A DNA stretch of 64,000 bases from Chinchilla lanigera (Eukaryota > Chordata > Mammalia > Rodentia > Chinchillidae): NCBI RefSeq assembly GCF_000276665.1, contig NW_004955405.1, positions 12,585,004 through 12,649,003 on the forward strand, written 5' to 3'. Shown here in pieces: positions 48,551 through 60,415 of this stretch. Numbering within the stretch: position 1 is the stretch's first letter; the number at the start of each line of letters is the position of its first letter. Below the pieces are notes generated by a model. It did not search any database, was not told the DNA's origin, and saw only the letters and a list, made by a program, of their open reading frames with translations. The translations under genes were made by a program, and so were the position numbers.

Positions 48551-51500
48551 GTACAGAGGAGGAAGACAGAGAGTGAAGAGCAATTGAGAACAGTTGACAT
48601 ATCTTTTAAACCCACTATATTTCTGCAGGGAAAAATCATTGTTAAATATTAAAATAGTTTCTCAACCTGAAGAATCAACTTACTCCATTTACTAGTTGGA
48701 AAATTGTTACTTTGCACGTGAAAACATGGAAACACAAAGAGCTGGTGATTTAGAAAGAGCCTTTAAACTGAAGTGAATGTGATTTTTGGTTCAATAGAAA
48801 GTGACATGAGTTTCTAGAGCCAGAAAAGAAGATTCGCTAGCTACCCGTGTGCTTGGAAACTGGGTGTTCTCCTGAGTGCAAAAGGAAGTATCAAAATCTA
48901 TCACTGGATAGATGAAACTGGAAAAAATCGATTCACCCTGTTTAATTAGAAATAAAACATGAGAATTCTACAGGTAGAGGTGATTATTCTTCTGTCAAAC
49001 TTTTCAAAATAGGGGCCCTCATGCGTTAGGTTTCTAGCTATTCATGGATTGACTCGGTTGAAGCTAAAAGCTTTGTCTGGATTTTGGATGTGTATATTTC
49101 ATTTGCTTCTACTGTAGATGCTTACCTTAAAAAGTCATAAAACCTTCGTGTGGGAGCATAATTTATTCCAGCAACATGCCTGTAATCCACAGCACTTGTA
49201 CATCAAAGTGAATTTCCCCATAAAATAATAGAAACTCAGATGATTTTGGGTTCCACAACCCAAAAAATATTCATGTATACTGTCACAAAATAATACAAAC
49301 AAATAAACAAATTAACCTGCACTTACATTTGAAAACATTAGTGGCTGGTGTGAAGGAGATGAGAAAAGAGAGTGATTGTGTAGGGACTTTATCCTTATGG
49401 GAATCATTGCTATCTATTGGTTCAACACACTCTCCGCAGCTTTAACAAGGGATCTATTAAATTTGCTTCCTTTTGAAGGTTTCATGGAAATGTGACTTTG
49501 CATTGTCGTTAAACAGGTTCATCGCTGGCACTTCAACGGCTGTACTTAGGTGGTATTTTCTACAAAATTTTGTACTGATTCCCACATTTTACACATCTCC
49601 CAAATCCAATTCCTCCACGTTTTTCTCCTCTTCTATAGACAAGATCTCCTCCATAACCTCTTGTGTTAGGAGACGATTACCCACATCCAGCAGAGAGAGC
49701 AGGGGATGTCTCTTGGCTCATCTGTGATCGTCTGAGTTCAGCATCATATATTACTCGCATTGCAAGAACTCCTTTGTTTGTCAAAGTAAAGTTTGTTAGA
49801 AATGGTTGCTTGTCCTGTGGAACACTCTAAGAACAAGTTACTAGTAATTGCTAGTTTTACTATCTTTACTCCTTGCTGTATTTCATTTTGTAATACCTTC
49901 TATTGAGTGACCAAACTACAAGTGAGCAAATTATCACTTATCTTGACCTAGTTACTATACGTGTAATATTGTCTAAATTTGCAGTTTCCTTAAAGGATGA
50001 ATTTGACTCACATGGGTCTTACACTCAATTAAAGATTCAAATTTTGAATTCTGTCTGGCCCACTCTGTTAGATATTGCATCTTTCTTTTTATTTAAGCCA
50101 ACTACATATTTTGTTTTCGTTGAAGGCTGTCATATAAATTTGTTTTGGAACTTAGATCTTGCCACCTCTATAAACTGAGTCTGCCTGTGTATGTGTAGCA
50201 TCCCATCATTGACCTAATTTGCATCAGAAAATGAGACCAGCAGCAACCCCCCTCCCAACGTACACACACAGATCATTGTGCCAGCAGATTGTGCCAATGG
50301 TTTCTCTCTTGGTTAGATAAGTAGAGCCTGTGGTTAGGCTTTCTGTATGCAGTTTGTTTGCAGAGAACATCTGTTCCCTGCAGGGTTCAGTGAAAGAGTT
50401 AGCATGGTAACAGCGCACTACACTTGTTCTGTTTTTCTGATCACTTCATTCACATTACTTTAGAAACACAGAAGTGGTAGCTATCAAAATTTTGTATAGC
50501 CAAAAATATTTTTAGCTCTAATATCTTGCCAAAGATTGTTTAAGGTGGGATGAGGGTTTTTAACCTTCTAATATGTTCAAATACATGTTAATAAAACCAA
50601 CTGGCAATCTAATAATTTCTTTGAGACATTGAATTTTGCATTCCTTTAAAATCTATTTTAACTCACTCTTTTCTGAACAGATTCTCTTCTTTAGTATATA
50701 TAGTCTTTGGTTCATATTTGTTTGATATTTTATATCAGTTTGTTCTATCGCTCAGCTAGTTTACACATTCTTCAAGGATAGAGATGGTATCTGTTTTTAT
50801 TTTGACAACAACTTTAAATATAAATTCTCAATCACATTTTCTTCATTGAGAATACCCAAAGTGCCGGTTTAAAAAAACATAACTTTCCGGTATGAGCAAA
50901 ATACCACAAAGCAGGAAGTGTTTTAGGGGTCTGAGACATAACTATAATAAAAACTGCTAATCATTTTAAAATATTATAGAACTAAAGCTTTAAAAATCAC
51001 TTCATCCCTTTAATTTGTTAAAAAAAATCACTTGAGAGTAACACTTGCTATGGACTTTGACCTGCTTGGTAGAGAGAGTGGAAGAGCAGGATAATAAGGT
51101 ACTATTTCATGACACATCTCTTACAGTAACTCATTTATAGTATGGGACCTTTGTCAAAGATGAATGCATGTTACTGTGGTGCAATTATGAATGTACCTCG
51201 GCTTTTCAACAATAAAACTGCCAAAGGTTGTAAAATGCACAGGGGAGAAAGAAATTTTAGTTGAACTGAACTAACTCAAGGAGTGAGATTTTAAAAAAAT
51301 TGTGATTTAAAAATTGTCTCTAAAGAGACTTTTTTGTTCAGTAAGAAAGAAGATTCTGTGATTTTAAAAAAACCCTTAATTTTAAGATTTCATTAACTTT
51401 GCATATAGTTAGTTTTGTATACATGCTATCTTCTGAAATTATCTCTGTATAGAAAGCATTCACAGTACCTTCCCATTTTCATACAATGTAAGTTTGTTAA

Positions 51501-52499
51501 AATAATAATGCCACTATGTCTTTGGAAATCTTTGCAAGATCTTGGAATGAATTGGGAAAACTGCTATGCTTTTATTTTTATATTTTAATATGAAAAGGAG
51601 GACAGGTGAAATTACCTAACTGTCTCTTTACCATGCCTTTGTTATGCTTTTTACTCTTCATTAAATGGTAAAGATTTGAATTATAACCACTGTGAAATTA
51701 ACAGTACATTTTTATTGACAGTAGTATACTCACTCATACCTATATTAGATGCTGTGTGGGTATTAATATAATTGCACTTCTTATCCTGAAAGAAACTCTT
51801 CTGATTGGACAAGCAACAATTATAGACAAAATGGGATGTCATAAGACAATATAGGAAAACACATAATAAATGTTTTTAATCCACTGTTATGTATGAACTG
51901 TGTGACAATTATAGAAAAAAACTGGAGAAAAATGATCATTTTGTGTGGTTTTGGTGAGAGGTAATGAAAATTTGTGATTTTTAGGGCTAGGAAAGATGGA
52001 AAAATAATGGTGCAGAAAAATTTAAATAAGACCTTGTGGATCTCTGCTTTTTGTTTCCTTTATCCACCCAAGTGAGATAAAGGCTCTACCTACTTTTCCC
52101 TTAATTCTCTCTGATCCAAAAAGGACAAACTATTTTCGTTTTGAGGATTACTCTTTGGAAGTGGTGATTATAATGGGAAGATCCTAAGATACAGAAAAAC
52201 GTTTCCTCGAGATGTAAGAGAGAAAAATACTTGGTGGAAGAGAAAATTTTAAAATATACATGTATCATAATTCAAGATTTTATTCCATTACTGTATTTGT
52301 AAAATTATTCCTGTACTTGAAATAATTAAAATTAGTATTTGAGCCTAAGATCTCTGTAAATCTGCCTTGATGTTACATGGAAGCTCTTTAAGACACAAAT
52401 TGGAGTAGAAGATTTATTCCATAGGCCAAAATGGGATGTTTTGAGGAGCAGATTACATAAGAACACACGCCACTCTGTATTTCTGCTTATAGCTCCCTG

Positions 52500-52745
52500 A
52501 CTGCCTTGCTTCACCCAGATTCTCCATGTTTTCCTCACTGTGGCTCATTCACACTTTTCTGCCGCACATTTTGGATCATGTTTAATGATTTTCTCTGGCC
52601 TGTTGAGAAAGTGCTTTGCTCTAACATTCAAGATGTTTCATAATTTGCCTTTGGTGTACTCTTTATTCTTTGCCTTTCATTTTCTGCTGCACATCATACC
52701 TTGGCAATGGTGTTCTTGACACTTTTGCAAGCTTTTTGTGATGAC
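52500..52745 (+). repeat. Possible L2 fragment, sense
   Basis: TTCAAGATGTTTCATAATTTGCC and TTTGCCTTTCATTTTCTGCTGC resemble the L2 segment that follows the 'cttcccattgc' region. Weak by eye. Confidence 0.4.
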
Positions 52746-53654
52746 AGACACTGAGAAAATTCTTATTTGCTATGGGCTCTATTCGGTACTCTGTGCTGTT
52801 TACCCATCATCCAATGTTTCCCCTTGAGTCCTAGCCTGGTTTCTGCTGCGTTAGCCGTGTGCTGACACAGATAAGGAGCGCTGGGCTCCTTTTCTGTAGT
52901 ACAATGTTGTGCAAGGGCAGATAATATGTAAAGTAGGGGTGTGAGTGAGAGAAAAATGTAAATGAGCAATTCAGAGTTTCTGCCCAAGCAAAGATACAGG
53001 ACACAGGAAACTCCTGGTCACTTACAATTGAATACAGGAGAAAGGTAATCAACTCTCGGGGAATCCGTGGTACATATTAGTGATCACTATCCATTGACTG
53101 CAAGGATGAGGTGACCCAGGTCCCTTACCAAAAAAAAAAAACAAGAACCGTGGGTTGTTATAAAAACTGAGCTCATGCTTCGCTGACCTCCCTTTGTGAG
53201 TTTGCTGGGATGCTCTTGCTCCAGGAATCCTGCAGCTGTTTAGAACTTGTCCTGCAGTCTGAGAACCACTTACTGATCCCATGTACACTCTACTCCTTCA
53301 TCAGTTTGGGAGAAGCATTTCAGGGATCATTTTGAGGTCTTGAAATTAGAGCTGTTGCTGAACTCCAAATCTACATTTCTTTAGAACTACTCTTCAGAAA
53401 GCCATTATTATTTTAATAGGCTGACCAGAGCAGGAGAAGGGATTCCAAAGCCCTCCTTGGAGATCAGGTAATATATATTTACGTTTTAACTCCCTTTTGT
53501 GTTCTACTAGCCCTTTAATCATAATTCTTTTTCTTTTTCTCTCTTCATTACCTGCTCAATGCTATTTATCATTTAAGGATCTAAGCACCTATTCCTAAAG
53601 TAAGGAACTCTGGCTTTATGGTCCTCTCTGTCAGCTAGATTGCTGACTAGAGAT

Positions 53655-53762
53655 GTGGATCAGATAAATCAGAATCTCCAGGGATGGTCCCCAAATCCAA
53701 ATTTTAACAAGCTCACCAGGCGTCTTTTATGCAGGCAGAAGTTTGACAAACATGATTCTTAT
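53655..53762 (+). mobile_element. MER5-like fragment
   Basis: Contains ATAAATCAGAATCTCCAGGGATGG, a TTAACAAGCTCACCAGG block and GAAGTTTGACAAACATG, in the order of the 3' half of MER5A. Confidence 0.55.
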
Positions 53763-55379
53763 TCAGATGCTTCAAAGTCTTTCGTACTGTCCGAAAAAGC
53801 CAATGCACTACCTTAGCCTTGAAAATTCTACACAATATTTGCTTTTTCACTCTTCCTGTAGTATTTATACTTCTGTCTTCTATTATAATTTGTCATAACA
53901 TAATGATCTGTGCATTTGTTTTATTCCCTTTATCACAGGTCTACTCTTCTCGCAGGGTAGGTCTGTGTATCTGCAGAGCACGAGGCACAGAACTTTGCTT
54001 CTAGCAGGTGCTCAATTCTTATCTCTAAGAATGTATGAAATGTTACCTCCAGGCTTTTCTCCTCCTCTTCTGTCAGTGTACTGTGAACATAAGCTACAGT
54101 GTAACTCCAAAATTCTTGCACCGTATTAAAATAAATGAACTGCTTAGAAAGCCTCTTGCTTGAACTAAGCTTAGTTCACAAAATTTGGTCAAGATAAATA
54201 GTTGACTCAGACTTTTTTTGTTCTCTGTAAATCTCCTTATCAGCAGAAGGTTTATTTTTGAAATTTGTGGCTCAATACAGTGAGAAGTAGTGACTTGAAT
54301 CAAGAACTAAAGAACAATTCGTGGTTCAGGCCATAAAATTACTTATATGTCTGTCATTGGTGAATCATTTATGATGTCCCCAGTACAGTCTGAATTTTCA
54401 AAAGGTTAACTTTATATATGCATTTTTAGAAGATGTATATTTGCTTAGAATATGTCAAGCTACAAAGAAGGCACTAAAGAAACATTATTTAATACCTACA
54501 AATCCAAGTGAACAAAGAAAACGTCTTCAAATCAAGGATTAGAAACATGACCTGCACGTCAATTGTTTATCTGCAGTTACCATTGGGCAGTTCGTTCGCA
54601 CTTAGTTTTCCAGAACTTATTAATAAACCCAACAACCCATGATGCTCCAGATTTAGATGACCTGGATGATTTGTTTTCCTTTCTAGTATAGAATGGACAG
54701 ATGTTTTTCAAAATGTTTTCACACATCAAAATTTAGTAAAAGACACACACACATGCATGAAAGCATGCATACATGAGTATAAGTGAATTACTGATTTAAA
54801 AAGAAGATGGCTTTCTCTTATAAAGAGAAGACAGATTTCTGTAAGCTGGCTGAAAATATCGCTCTTTTAATTAGTATTCAATAGTGCATTTAAATAAGGC
54901 ATTCAATGAATTTTAGTTTAATTATATTAATAAGTTACAATAGCATTGAAATTTGCATAACATCTATCAGGGAAAGGATATTACAAATACTTTCACAGAG
55001 GTGAAAGAGATACATTTGAATATTTATAGATGTATGCCTTTCTCAAATGATAGGGGACAAAAACATTTTAGACAAGCAAACTGTGTGAAAATCTGAGGCT
55101 CAAATAAAAGGTGAATGCAATATTTTGAATTCAAAAGAAAAGGAACTTATTAGCATACAGACGAAAAGTAATATAAATGCAGAAAAATAAACTGTCAGTG
55201 TTAGCAAGTACACATTTTAGAAATAAAAAGTCTTCCCACGGCCTGGTAAAATTCAAGGAAGCATGACTCTTTCTCAAGTCCACTCAGGTTTACCCTAAAA
55301 AGGCCAATGTTCCCTATAGAAACTTTTCTGGATCATTTGTATATCCAGGGCCAAAATCTACTGTGAATTCCTACTGAAG

Positions 55380-55600
55380 ATTTCTAAGTGTGTCTTGTTT
55401 CCTGCCTTCTCCATGCTGCTCCTCCAACTCTAAGATCTCATCCTACACATCCTTGCTAAAAACATTCGTCTCAATGTTTTTATTAAGTCACTCCTCTGGT
55501 TGAGCATTTACAGTGATTTTCCATAAGTTGTTATGTAAAACCCTAACTTGCATTGCAAAAACATCTTCTGTCAACTGAACTACATCTTCATCCAATCAAA
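55380..55600 (+). repeat. L2 (LINE-2) fragment, sense
   Basis: TTAAGTCACTCCTCTGGTTGAGC, a CAGTGATTTTCCATAAGTTG block and TAAAACCCTAACTTGCATTG follow the L2 order 'aaatcactctgctgg...aatggcttcccatt...aaacccaaactcc'. Confidence 0.6.
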
Positions 55601-56379
55601 CAATTATCATTAGAAGCATGTGGTCTTATCCTATCTGCTTGGATTTTTTTAAGTAAAATGTGAAAGATTTTTTAATAAAATTACTGGTGACCTTTCCATG
55701 GAATGCTAAATGTTAACTAAAGTACTCTCCAGGAGTTATTTTATGTTGTACATAATTTGGAGTTGTTTTCCTCTGGTGTATTTTGTACATTTTTGGAGCT
55801 AACCTTCTGAAAGGTTGATGATAGTGCAGATATTTTCCGTTCATAACAATTCCAGTGATTCTCATTCCTGGCAGTTTGAAGAATTAGTTGGTCTTATGAT
55901 GACTGGGACTATCTTCTTTTTTTCATAGTTTACTAGCTGTAAAATTGTTGAATTGAGTTCATTTTATATTCTTATTAGAGTCACAGTTTCACCCATATTA
56001 AAGTTATGATTAACAGGATTTAATAAATGTAAGTTTGCATTGCCATCTTTGTCCCACAAAGTCCCATATGTCCTTTGCCGTTTTCTCTCCCAGTACAAAC
56101 ATACATTCTGAAACATTATTTATGTCTATCCTTTGACATAAATATGATCAGTGTGGATTTTGACAAGGGATAATTATTGAAGGAATTAGCAAAATGTCAT
56201 AAACTATTCAAAAGAACTCTAAGAACCATATCAGGAATGCTGACATAAATTTGCTTAAGTGAAAATATAGGTAAAGCTGGTCAATGCCCACAAGGCACTA
56301 TTCAACTAAATCTCCATCAGACAAAAATTTGCATTTCAGTGAACAAGAATCATTTGCAATACAATCAGATATTCTACCA

Positions 56380-56935
56380 TTTGCTGACACCCTGAAATAC
56401 AACAAGAAACACAACAAAATCCCTGTACTCTTGGAGTTTGGGGGCGGGGCTTGGGGATAGTATAATATTAAGCAAATAAATTTATAATATAAACTTTAAA
56501 GACAAGTTCTGTCTATGAAGAAAGCAAAGGAAAATACTGATGCTAAGTAATGTAGGGTAAAGTGGATTTCTGTGGCATTAGGAAATGCCTCTTGACCAAG
56601 GTGTATTTAAACAAAAGGACAAAGGAAGAAATGGAGCAAGTCGTGAGTCATTGGGGATTCAGAGAAGGGAGAATTCTGTGTACAGAGCATATGGAGCACA
56701 AAAGCATCTGGGCATGAACAAGAGCACAGAAAGGAGGCCCCGATGTAGGTAAAACGGAAGGAGTTCCAGGGAGAGAGGTTCTGAGAAATGGCGCTGGGGT
56801 GGTTGTAGGCACTGGCAGGTGTGGGAAGATCATGAAAAAAATTTTCCTCTTCTTTTAAAATTTGGCTTTTATTTCCTGAAAGGGAAATGAAGCATTGCTG
56901 GAAGGTTTGAGTGGGGATGTAACATGATCTAATAG
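56380..56935 (-). repeat. L2 (LINE-2) 3' end, antisense, long copy
   Basis: On the + strand: CAAAATCCCTGTACTCTTGGAG; TAAGCAAATAAATTTATAATATAA; ATGCCTCTTGACCAAGGTG; a CAGAGCATATGGAGCACAAAAGC block; GAAGCATTGCTGGAAGGTTTGAG; and GATGTAACATGATCTA. This is the complement of the L2 3' region in order and gives the purine-rich look and the overlapping minus-strand open frames, which are not genes. Confidence 0.75.
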
Positions 56936-56953
56936 AAAAAAAAAAAAAAAAAA
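56936..56953. repeat. Poly(A) run
   Basis: About 18 A with one flanking G, at the end of the L2 copy. Simple repeat. Confidence 0.8.
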
Positions 56954-57029
56954 GCAATGTGGTATCTATGAGGGAAATATCTTAAAAAAATCAAAGGCAA
57001 AGCAATGAAACAAGTGGGAAGTTTTACAG

Positions 57030-57432
57030 TTTGAATTGTGTCTCTTATGCCAGTGAACACCATCTAATTTGGGAAAAAGTCCTTGCAGACATGAGCAAGT
57101 TAAGAAGAGGTCTTACTGCATTAGGGTAATCTCTAAGCCAATGGTAAGCACTCTTAAAAGCACAGTGAAATTGTACCCACACACTTGGGTCTGCCCTTGT
57201 GAAGACAGAGACAGAAATTAGAATGATATCATGGTGCCATAATTCAGGGCATGATAAATGACTGCTGCCAACCTCCAAAGCCAGGAGGAGATGAGGCTCC
57301 AGAGTCGTCTTCTAAATCCTCAAACAGAGCAGAGCCCTGCTGACACGTTGATTTTAGACTTTTAGCCTTCACAGTATGAGAAAATAAATTTCTCTGTTGT
57401 AATCCACTGAGTTTGTGGAACGGTATAACGTA
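57030..57432 (+). mobile_element. MaLR-type LTR (MLT1 group), diverged
   Basis: GAATTGTGTCTCTTATGCCAG; AAAAAGTCCTTGCAGACATGAGCAAGTTAAG; a GCCAGGAGGAGATGAGGCTCC block; CCCTGCTGACACGTTGATTTTAG; then TATGAGAAAATAAATTTCTC and CACTGAGTTTGTGGAACGGTATAA. Landmark order of a sense MaLR LTR, solo. Confidence 0.75.
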
Positions 57433-57740
57433 AGACCTAGAAGTGTAATATATAGGAGGTTAGAATAATAAGTCACAGCAAAGATGATGGTGACTTTGCT
57501 AGATTGGTGCTGATGGAGGTAATGAGAAGCATCTGTGCAGGGTGCTTTAACAAGTGGGATCAACAGGATTTGTTGATGTACAGTGATGCCAGAGAGAAAA
57601 CTTAGGAGGAATTTCAGGAGCAAATGCAGGCTTTCACTGTTAAGAACTGAACTTGGGCAAACTAGACAACAATATTTCTGAGCCATGATGACAGACATCT
57701 GAACTTATAGGTGGGATTTTCCTGCAAATTTGCAATGGAA

Positions 57741-58015
57741 GCCTGGCATGGTGGCTCACGCCTGTAATCCCAGCACTCAGAAGGCTGAGGCAGGAGGATC
57801 GTTGCAAGTTTGAGGCCAGCCTGGGCTACAAAGTAAGCTCAAAATCAGCCTGAATCACATAGCAAGACCCTGTCTCAAAAAGAAAAAAAAAAGGGGCTGG
57901 GGATTTAGCTCAGCGGCAAAAGCGCCTGCCTGGCAAGCGCAAGGTCGTGAGTTCGGTTCCCGGTACCGGAGAAAAACCAAAAAAAAAAAAGAAAAAAAAA
58001 AAAAGAAAAAAAAAA
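57741..58015 (+). mobile_element. Composite SINE: B1 (57741-57892) + ID (57893-58015)
   Basis: The B1 half starts GCCTGGCATGGTGGCTCACG. It has CTGTAATCCCAGCACTCAGAAGG, the two GGCCAGCCTG/ATCAGCCTG blocks of the internal quasi-duplication, and ends CAAGACCCTGTCTC plus an A-linker. The ID half starts GGGGCTGGGGATTTAGCTCAG, has GCCTGCCTGGCAAGCGCAAGG, GTTCGGTTCCCGGTACCGG and an A-rich tail with G interruptions. One target-site duplication TTGCAATGGA flanks the whole unit (57730-57739 and 58016-58025). Both halves are little diverged and keep Pol III A- and B-box-like words. Confidence 0.93.
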
Positions 58016-58544
58016 TTGCAATGGAGACCAAACCCAGAAGAACCAGTTATTATGGAACTGTCCATTAGTTACATCATTGTATGTCTTAGACTAGCAATAT
58101 GCAGTTAATGTTTTAATATTCCCAAGACTCATACAATATAGACAAGATCAATGATTTAGAGAATAAAACAATGTTTGTGAGAAATTTGGGTGCTAAAATA
58201 TTTCCTTTCATCTCTTGCTTAATTTTAAGATGCTTTCATATGTTATTACTCTTAAATTTTCCTGCTTTTGTACTTTTATGGGACCTAACTTACTTCTACT
58301 TATGTTATATTCCAATCTAAGCATAAGCTACTCATGAAATATCCACTGGATTTAAATTAATTTACCAAATCATCTTGGTATTGAACAGTTAGATTTCTGT
58401 GATGTTGTAGTGTTCTGTATCACATCATCTTCTTATATGTACTTAATAAGGCTAAATAGCATTTCTTTACATTTCTATTACCATATACTAAGGACTTTCA
58501 TACTTGTCTCAATAATATTTACAATGTAGGTCATGCTGTCTCTT

Positions 58545-58800
58545 GTCTGTTGCTACATACTGAACCATCATAAACATAGAGGCTTAACCAACTTAATCAC
58601 TCTTTAATTATGCCTTGTGATTATGGCATTGACTGAGCCCAGGTGGTTCTTGATCAAGGATTTTCACATAAAAGGTCATTTCACCTACAATCAAAGGATT
58701 TGTTCACTTGTATGTCCAAGATTGGCCTGTAGGCTGGGGTCACAGATGAACAGTTCCCTTAATACCTGCACATAGATTTTCTCATGACTTGAACTTCCCC
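58545..58800 (-). repeat. Possible MaLR LTR fragment, antisense
   Basis: TGTCTGTTGCTACATACTGAACC and ATAGAGGCTTAACCAACTTAATC resemble the complement of a MaLR LTR end ('ctgttgctgcataacaaa...cttaaaacaac'). Diverged and uncertain. Confidence 0.4.
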
Positions 58801-58849
58801 TCATACACATAGCCTGGATTCTAAGAATATCCAAAGGAAGACGAAGGAC

Positions 58850-58912
58850 AGGGAGGAGGAGAAGGAGGAGGAGCAGGAGGAGAAGGAAGAGGAGGAGGAG
58901 GAAGAGGAGCAA
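58850..58912. repeat. (GGA)n purine microsatellite
   Basis: About 60 bp of GGAGGA/GAAGGA triplets, strictly purine on the + strand apart from single C interruptions. It creates an artificial leucine-rich frame on the minus strand. Confidence 0.92.
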
Positions 58913-59494
58913 CTACAATTCCTTAAGGACCAGGTCCAGCTTTCACATTGTTACCTTTATTGAACTGTGACAGTGAGTTGTGGCACCTAGATTTAAGGAG
59001 AGAAATATAAACCCCACCTCTTTTACTTTAAAGAAAGAAAAAAACCAATAAAAATGATCCACAATTTCAAAACAAGATAATAGGAAATTAACAATGGCTA
59101 TTATATTGCATATTGTTATCTTCAAAGTAGTTGCTCAGACTACCAGACAGGCATGCAAAATTGATCAAACAACATAAGCACTAACTGTTTTTTTCATGAT
59201 CTAATCGAAATTAGTAGCAGTACAATTATCTTAGCTATCTTGTGTATCTATGCATATTTTCCCCCTTCCTTCTTTTCTCTTTTGCCCTATTCCTATGGTG
59301 CTTTCCTATTGAGAAATTTCTTTCTCTTTCACCATATCTAAGTGAAATAAATCAGACAGGCACATGTAAACATCATACTGTCTCCCTAGTATAAGAAACT
59401 GAAAGAATAAATAAAAGCTACCTCTTGAAGGAAGGAATGCCAAAGAATTTTAGGATCACTTTCAAAACTTTAGTGATTTTAGAATCACTTTCAA

Positions 59495-59635
59495 TCATTT
59501 CCAGAAGAGGAAATGATTATTTTATACTGAAAAATGTAAAAATTGAGAAACTGAGACTTTTACCTAAGATCAAAAAGCTAATAAAGTCCATTGCTGAGAT
59601 TTCAACCAAATTCCCCTTAATTTATTGTACTTTAT
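59495..59635 (-). repeat. MIR SINE, antisense
   Basis: ATTATTTTATACTGAAAAATG, GAGAAACTGAGACTTTTACC, AAGATCAAAAAGCTAATAAAG and GCTGAGATTTCAACCAAATTCC follow the complement of MIR ('gatgaggaaactgaggc...aaggtcacacagctagtaag...gggattcgaaccc'). Confidence 0.7.
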
Positions 59636-59654
59636 ATTATTGGAAAACAGCAGA

Positions 59655-59880
59655 GTACAGTGTTTGAAGACATGGTATCTGGAGTCAGATGACTGAAAGT
59701 AAACTTTGGTTTTTCTACTTCATAGTGCTTTGGTCTTGAGAAAGGAACTTAGGTTCTCTTGCCTTAGTTTGTCTTCTATGAAACGAGGTTATGATATTTA
59801 ATATAGGGAAATGGGAACCTTAACCAAGCTGATACACATAATAATTTAGAACGATGTCTGGGGTATAATTTTAAAAATCA
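59655..59880 (+). repeat. MIR SINE, sense
   Basis: GGTATCTGGAGTCAGATGACTG, TTGAGAAAGGAACTTAGGTTCTC, CTTAGTTTGTCTTCTATGAAACGAGG and AGAACGATGTCTGGGGTATA follow the MIR consensus in sense. It lies about 20 bp from the antisense copy, giving a head-to-head pair. Confidence 0.7.
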
Positions 59881-59999
59881 ATAAAGTGTAACTAGAAGAA
59901 CTCATGAAAGAATTGGATAATTTTTAGATGAAGGTTGTACAAAGGGTGATCAAAATATATGCTAAATTAATTAAACCAAATTTATTCCAGTAAAAGACT

Positions 60000-60415
60000 C
60001 ATTGCCATTGATCTATCTCAAAATGCTCCACCTTGCTTTGAACACATTTATTCCATCATTCTTACCACTTTCTAAAGCAATTATGGGGAAGTCATTTTTC
60101 ATAAGGGTCTCTAAAAAGTGTTATCCAAAGTGGATTCAGGACTGCTGTCATGTGCCATCTAATGGAAAGACAGGCTTGTCTGGTAAAATATCAAGGCATG
60201 CCCTCAGTCACTGTATTCATCGGATCTGGCATCATCATGTGATGATGAAAAAGCAAATGTTTTGGGCTGATTCAGACACCGAGGCAGCCATGAGTGTGCA
60301 ACTAAAGACACGCACCAGAGAGGGCATCCAGAACTGCTTCAGGAAGTGTCAAGAATGAGGGGATAAATGTGCTCACAAATGCAGAGTATTTTGAGGGGAT
60401 TAATGGCAATGTGTC
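60000..60415 (+). mobile_element. Tc1/mariner-type transposase relic (C-terminal part)
   Basis: The frame from about 60270 reads DTEAAMSVQLKTRTREGIQNCFRKCQE, then a stop. In the same frame it continues GDKCAHKCRVF, another stop, and GD. This fits the mariner-superfamily C-terminal pattern 'aV...L..it.e.fq.CF.kWq.RWdkCi...G.YFEGD', with stops replacing Arg/Trp and Glu positions. The open frame 60002-60358 is the best preserved piece; its N-terminal half is less clear. It is a dead fossil; no inverted repeats were found. Confidence 0.55.

Noticed and set aside
56607..56957. 116-codon minus-strand open frame
   Set aside because: It lies wholly within the antisense L2 copy and poly(A) run; no splice or start context.
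57893..57970. tRNA gene candidate because of A- and B-box-like words
   Set aside because: The body is an ID SINE: no complete cloverleaf, an A-rich tail and a target-site duplication. The same holds for the other ID copies.
58691..58912. Minus-strand open frame with a leucine-rich start resembling a signal peptide
   Set aside because: The leucine run is the translation of the GGA microsatellite; the rest is repeat-derived.
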